This document shows, piece by piece, positions 61,208-64,000 of a DNA stretch of 64,000 bases. Both the position numbers and the translations under genes were made by a program. Below the pieces are notes generated by a model that was not told the origin of the DNA, did no database searches, and was given only the letters and a program-made list of their open reading frames with translations. Source of the DNA: Paracoccaceae bacterium. GTDB taxonomy: Bacteria; Pseudomonadota; Alphaproteobacteria; Rhodobacterales; Rhodobacteraceae. Position 1 is the first letter of the stretch. Every line of letters starts with the position of its first letter. Location: NCBI GenBank assembly GCA_006226775.1, contig SBGD01000074.1, forward strand, positions 1 through 64,000, in the 5' to 3' direction.

Positions 61208-61989
61208 TCTGCCGCGGCCCGGCCGGCGATCTGCTGGCCGTAGATTTCCGCCTTGATCCGGTTGGTCAGGTCGAAGACCGCCTTGCTGGCCATGATCTCC
61301 ATCGTGCGGGGCCGCCCGAACGGCACGTCATGGACGTTCAGCACCCGCCCCGGCCGCGGCGTCAGCACCACCACCTGGTCCGACAGGAACAGCGCCTCCT
61401 CGATGGAATGGGTGATGAAGACGATGGTGGTCCGGGTTTCCAGCCAGATCTCCTCGACCAGCTGGTTCATCTCTTCGCGGGTGAAGGCATCCAGCGCGCC
61501 GAAGGGTTCGTCCATCAGCAGCACCGAGGGTTGCAGCGCCAGCGCCCGGACGATGGCGGCGCGCTGCTGCATGCCGCCGGAGAGCGCATTGGGAAAGCTC
61601 TGCTCGAAGCCCTTCAGGCTGACCCGCTCCAGCAGGTGATCGATCCAGGCGCGGTCCGGGGCCTGGCCCTTGATCTCGAAGGGAAACAGGATGTTGTCGA
61701 TCAGGTTGCGCCAGGGCAGCAGGTTGGCCTCCTGGAAGACCAGCCCGACCTCGGGGCGCGGGCGTGTGATCGGCGTGCCGTCCAGCAGAACCTCGCCCGA
61801 GGTCAGCGGGTTGAGGCCCGACATTGCCCAGAGCAGCGTGGTCTTGCCACAGCCCGACGGCCCGACGATCGAGACGATGGTCTCGGGGCGGACCTCCAGC
61901 GAACAGCCCTCGAGCGCAACGAACTCGCCATAGCGCTTGGTCGCCGCCCGGACCGCGAGCTTGGTTTCGCCGGATACGCCCTCTGCCAT
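61204..61989 (-). CDS. ABC transporter ATP-binding protein, SsuB/TauB-like
   Basis: 261 residues. It has Walker A GPSGCGKTTLLWAMSG near 44, Q-loop VFQEANLLPWRNL, signature LSGGMQQRAAIVRA near 140, Walker B VLLMDEPFGALDAFT and the H-loop FITHSIEEALFLSD. It is the first gene of the seven-gene operon that continues to 54290. A promoter with an embedded RpiR-type operator lies 54 bases upstream. Confidence 0.95.
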   Translation of the reverse strand: MAEGVSGETKLAVRAATKRYGEFVALEGCSLEVRPETIVSIVGPSGCGKTTLLWAMSGLNPLTSGEVLLDGTPITRPRPEVGLVFQEANLLPWRNLIDNILFPFEIKGQAPDRAWIDHLLERVSLKGFEQSFPNALSGGMQQRAAIVRALALQPSVLLMDEPFGALDAFTREEMNQLVEEIWLETRTTIVFITHSIEEALFLSDQVVVLTPRPGRVLNVHDVPFGRPRTMEIMASKAVFDLTNRIKAEIYGQQIAGRAAAE

Positions 61990-62043
61990 GGTCTGTCCCC
62001 CCGAACATCGCCCCTGCCGCCCTGCGACTCACCCCTCCAATGG

Positions 62044-62068
62044 TGTAACTCGCTTACATTTCTGTCAA
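62044..62068 (-). promoter_or_regulatory. RpiR-type operator in the promoter of the ABC-amidase operon
   Basis: TGTAA-CTCGC-TTACA (62044-62058) is a perfect inverted repeat. It sits in the 17-base spacer between a perfect minus-strand -35, TTGACA (62068-62063), and a weak -10, CACCAT (62045-62040). The -35 is the same 4 bases from the palindrome edge as at 53182-53206. Confidence 0.7.
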
Positions 62069-62124
62069 GATTTACCGCCTGACCGGAAGATTTTAGCGAC
62101 GAGCGCACAAATTTGCTTTCCTTT

Positions 62125-62139
62125 TGTAAGTGAATCACA
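62125..62139 (+). promoter_or_regulatory. RpiR-type operator ahead of the flavin monooxygenase
   Basis: TGTAA-GTGAA-TCACA has arms matching at 4 of 5 positions. A possible plus-strand -35, TTGCTT (62113-62118), places the palindrome in the spacer, as at the other two sites. It is 41 bases from the monooxygenase start. Confidence 0.5.
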
Positions 62140-62179
62140 GGAAACTGGCGGCACCCGAGTCCCGCCGAAGGAGTGTCCC

Positions 62180-63961
62180 ATGGAACCGCAGATCGACCAC
62201 TGGCTCGCCGCGCTGGACGCGGCGCTGCACCGGCGCGACATCGCGGCGGGCGCATTGTTCGAGGCCGAGGGCTATTGGCGCGACCTGCTGGCCTTTACCT
62301 GGAACATCAAGACCATGGAAGGCCGCGGCGCGATCGAGGACATGCTGGCGGCCTGCCTGGCGCAGACCGCGCCCTCGGCCTGGGCGCGCAGCGGTGCGGC
62401 GGAAGAGACCGAGGACGGGATCGCCGCCTGGATCACCTTTCAGACCGGCGCGGCCTGGGGCACCGGCCGGGTGACGCTGCGCGACGGGCGCTGCCGGATC
62501 CTGCTGACCGCGATGGAGGATCTGAAGGGCCACGAGGAGCCCAGGGGCCGCCGCCGTCCCAAGGGGATCGAACATCGCGCCGACCGCGCCCGCCAGACCT
62601 GGGCCGAGGCGCGCGCTGCCACCACCGCGCGGCTGGGCCGCGACGAGCAGCCGGAGGTCCTGATCATCGGCGGCGGCCAGGGCGGGGTGGCGCTGGCGGC
62701 GCGGCTCAAGAAATTGGACGTGCCGACGCTGGTGATCGAGAAGAACCCGCGGATCGGCGACAGCTGGCGCAACCGCTACCGCAGCCTCGTGCTGCATGAT
62801 CCGGTCTGGTACGACCACCTGCCCTATCTGCCCTTCCCCGAGACCTGGCCGGTGTTCTGCCCCAAGGACAAGATGGGCGATTGGCTGGAGGCCTATGCCA
62901 CGATCTTCGAGCTTGACGCCTGGACCGGCTCCGCCTGCGAAACCGCCCGGTGGGATGCCGAGGCCGGGCACTGGACCGCGACGGTGCGCCGCGCGGATGG
63001 TGAAGAGGTCACGCTGACGCCGCGCCAGCTGGTGTTCTGTACCGGCGCCTACGGCCCGCCGCGCCTGCCGGAGTTTCCCGGGCAGGAGGAGTTCGGCGGC
63101 ACCCTGCTGCATTCCTCGCAATATACCGAGGGCGCGCCGTTCAAGGGCAAGCGCGCGCTGGTCATCGGCGCCGGAAGCTCGGCCCATGACGTCGCCGTCG
63201 ATCTCTGGGAGGCGGGCGCCGAAGTCACCATGGTCCAGCGCCGCGCCTCGATCGTGGTGCGGTCGGAAACGCTGATTGATCTGGCCTTCGACCTTTATTC
63301 CGAGGAAGCGGTCGAGCGCGGGCTGAGCACCGAACAGGCCGACCTGCTGGGGGCCGCCACCCCCTATGCGCTGTTCGCCGACAAACAGAAGCGGCTTTAC
63401 GAGACCATTCGCGCCCGCGATGCGGCCTTCTATGCCGCGCTGGACAAGGCCGGGTTCGCCCATGATTTCGGCGAGGACGACACCGGCCTGATGATGCGCG
63501 CGCTGCGCACCGCCTCGGGCTATTACATCGACGTCGGCGCCTCGCGGCTGATCTGCGAGGGCGAGATCGGGGTCATCGCCGGCGAGGGCATTGACCGGCT
63601 GACGCGCGAAGGCGCGCGGCTGACCTCGGGGCGCGAGGTCGCGGCCGACGTGATCGTGGCCTGCACCGGCTACCAGTCGATGAACGAGGCGGTGGCGGGG
63701 ATCGTCGACCGCGAGACCGCCGACCGGCTGGGGCCCTGCTGGGGGCTGGGCTCGGGCGTGCGCGGCGATCCCGGGCCATGGCGGGGCGAGCTGCGCAACA
63801 TGTGGGGGCCGACCGCGCATGAGGCGCTGTGGTTTCACGGCGGCAACCTGGCGCTGTCCAGGTTCTACTCGAAATTCGTCGCCCTGCAGCTCAAGGCGCG
63901 GCAGGCGGGCATCGACACGCCGGTCCATGCCCGCCCCGCGCCCTGTCAGAGCGGCTTGTAG
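62180..63961 (+). CDS. Flavin-containing monooxygenase with N-terminal SnoaL/NTF2-like domain
   Basis: 593 residues. The first 130 (HWLAALDAALHRRDIAAGAL, WRDLLAFTWNIKTMEGRGAI) look like a SnoaL/NTF2-type cone fold. The rest is an FMO: FAD motif IIGGGQGGVALAARL near 158, DSWRNRYRSLVLHDP, the FMO fingerprint region FPGQEEFGGTLLHSSQY near 298, and NADP motif VIGAGSSAHDVAVDL near 330. Such enzymes oxygenate soft N or S atoms or perform Baeyer-Villiger chemistry. Start 62180 follows GAAGGAG. It is divergent from the ABC-amidase operon and shares its operator type. Its stop overlaps the convergent RidA gene by 16 bases. Confidence 0.92.
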   Translation: MEPQIDHWLAALDAALHRRDIAAGALFEAEGYWRDLLAFTWNIKTMEGRGAIEDMLAACLAQTAPSAWARSGAAEETEDGIAAWITFQTGAAWGTGRVTLRDGRCRILLTAMEDLKGHEEPRGRRRPKGIEHRADRARQTWAEARAATTARLGRDEQPEVLIIGGGQGGVALAARLKKLDVPTLVIEKNPRIGDSWRNRYRSLVLHDPVWYDHLPYLPFPETWPVFCPKDKMGDWLEAYATIFELDAWTGSACETARWDAEAGHWTATVRRADGEEVTLTPRQLVFCTGAYGPPRLPEFPGQEEFGGTLLHSSQYTEGAPFKGKRALVIGAGSSAHDVAVDLWEAGAEVTMVQRRASIVVRSETLIDLAFDLYSEEAVERGLSTEQADLLGAATPYALFADKQKRLYETIRARDAAFYAALDKAGFAHDFGEDDTGLMMRALRTASGYYIDVGASRLICEGEIGVIAGEGIDRLTREGARLTSGREVAADVIVACTGYQSMNEAVAGIVDRETADRLGPCWGLGSGVRGDPGPWRGELRNMWGPTAHEALWFHGGNLALSRFYSKFVALQLKARQAGIDTPVHARPAPCQSGL

Positions 63962-64000
63962 GCGATGGCCTCGATCTCGACGGCAATGTCGATCATCAGC
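63946..64000 (-). CDS. RidA (YjgF) family protein, C-terminal end
   Basis: Only the last 17 codons are inside the window, reading MIDIAVEIEAIAYKPL before the stop. This closely fits the end of RidA proteins, which hydrolyse reactive enamines and imines to keto acids and ammonia. That would suit a pathway with amidase and amine-oxidising steps next door, but the fragment is short and its membership in the regulon is unknown. Confidence 0.6.
   Translation of the reverse strand, partial: LMIDIAVEIEAIAYKPL

Overview
The window is a GC-rich bacterial chromosome segment with tightly packed genes. Family content points to an alphaproteobacterium, most likely of the Rhodobacterales/Roseobacter type: two TRAP importers, three ABC importers, Tat-type export signals, several IclR regulators, and a membrane-type FAD sugar dehydrogenase pair. 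This assignment is an inference from family content, not from a marker gene. I see no rRNA, tRNA, CRISPR array, insertion sequence, phage gene or replication origin. The whole segment reads as accessory catabolic and transport DNA.

Layout. 0-3.3 kb: the start of an aconitase-family gene, divergent from an IclR regulator fused to a TAXI solute-binding domain, then a beta-keto acid cleavage enzyme. 3.5-10.4 kb: a small secreted protein, then a two-gene exopolysaccharide unit (GH18-like/NodB deacetylase/GT2 fusion, and a Tat-exported DUF3131 protein). 10.6 kb: a cold-shock gene with back-to-back terminators. 10.9-22.4 kb: an aromatic or heteroaromatic acid catabolic block made of a DctPQM TRAP importer, a NicC-like FAD monooxygenase, an IclR regulator, an aldehyde dehydrogenase, an aspartate-dehydrogenase-like enzyme, a ThDP enzyme, a degenerate SDR, an extradiol (VOC) dioxygenase and a cupin. 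The same three-half-site motif lies ahead of both minus-strand transcription units. 22.5-29.2 kb: LysR regulator, two sulfatase-superfamily hydrolases, an SRPBCC protein and a SulP/STAS anion transporter. 29.2-33.1 kb: a TAXI-type TRAP importer whose fused permease carries an in-frame amber codon, plus an IclR regulator. 33.1-40.8 kb: fumarylacetoacetase, a sugar dehydrogenase small/large subunit pair without its cytochrome, and an indolepyruvate ferredoxin oxidoreductase with a divergent Lrp regulator.

40.8-46.9 kb: a ROK repressor divergent from an Fe(III)/phosphonate/sugar-phosphate-type ABC importer that ends in a PP2C-like phosphatase. 46.9-62 kb: a dipeptide-type ABC operon headed by an SDR, an RpiR regulator, and a seven-gene operon (TIM-barrel protein, COG3964-type amidohydrolase, amidase, Gfo/Idh/MocA dehydrogenase, NMT1/SsuA-type ABC importer). 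A flavin monooxygenase gene is divergent from that operon, and the 3' end of a RidA-family gene closes the window. Three copies of a TGTAA-N5-TTACA-type palindrome, resembling known RpiR/HexR operators, lie in the promoters of these units. In the two minus-strand promoters the palindrome sits in the spacer behind a perfect TTGACA -35. I think this is one RpiR-controlled regulon for uptake and breakdown of an unidentified nitrogen-containing, possibly sugar-linked, compound.

The strongest leads for something undescribed are the RpiR regulon, the IclR-operator pair with its unusual enzyme set, the IclR-TAXI fusion regulator, and the ABC importer operon carrying a phosphatase.
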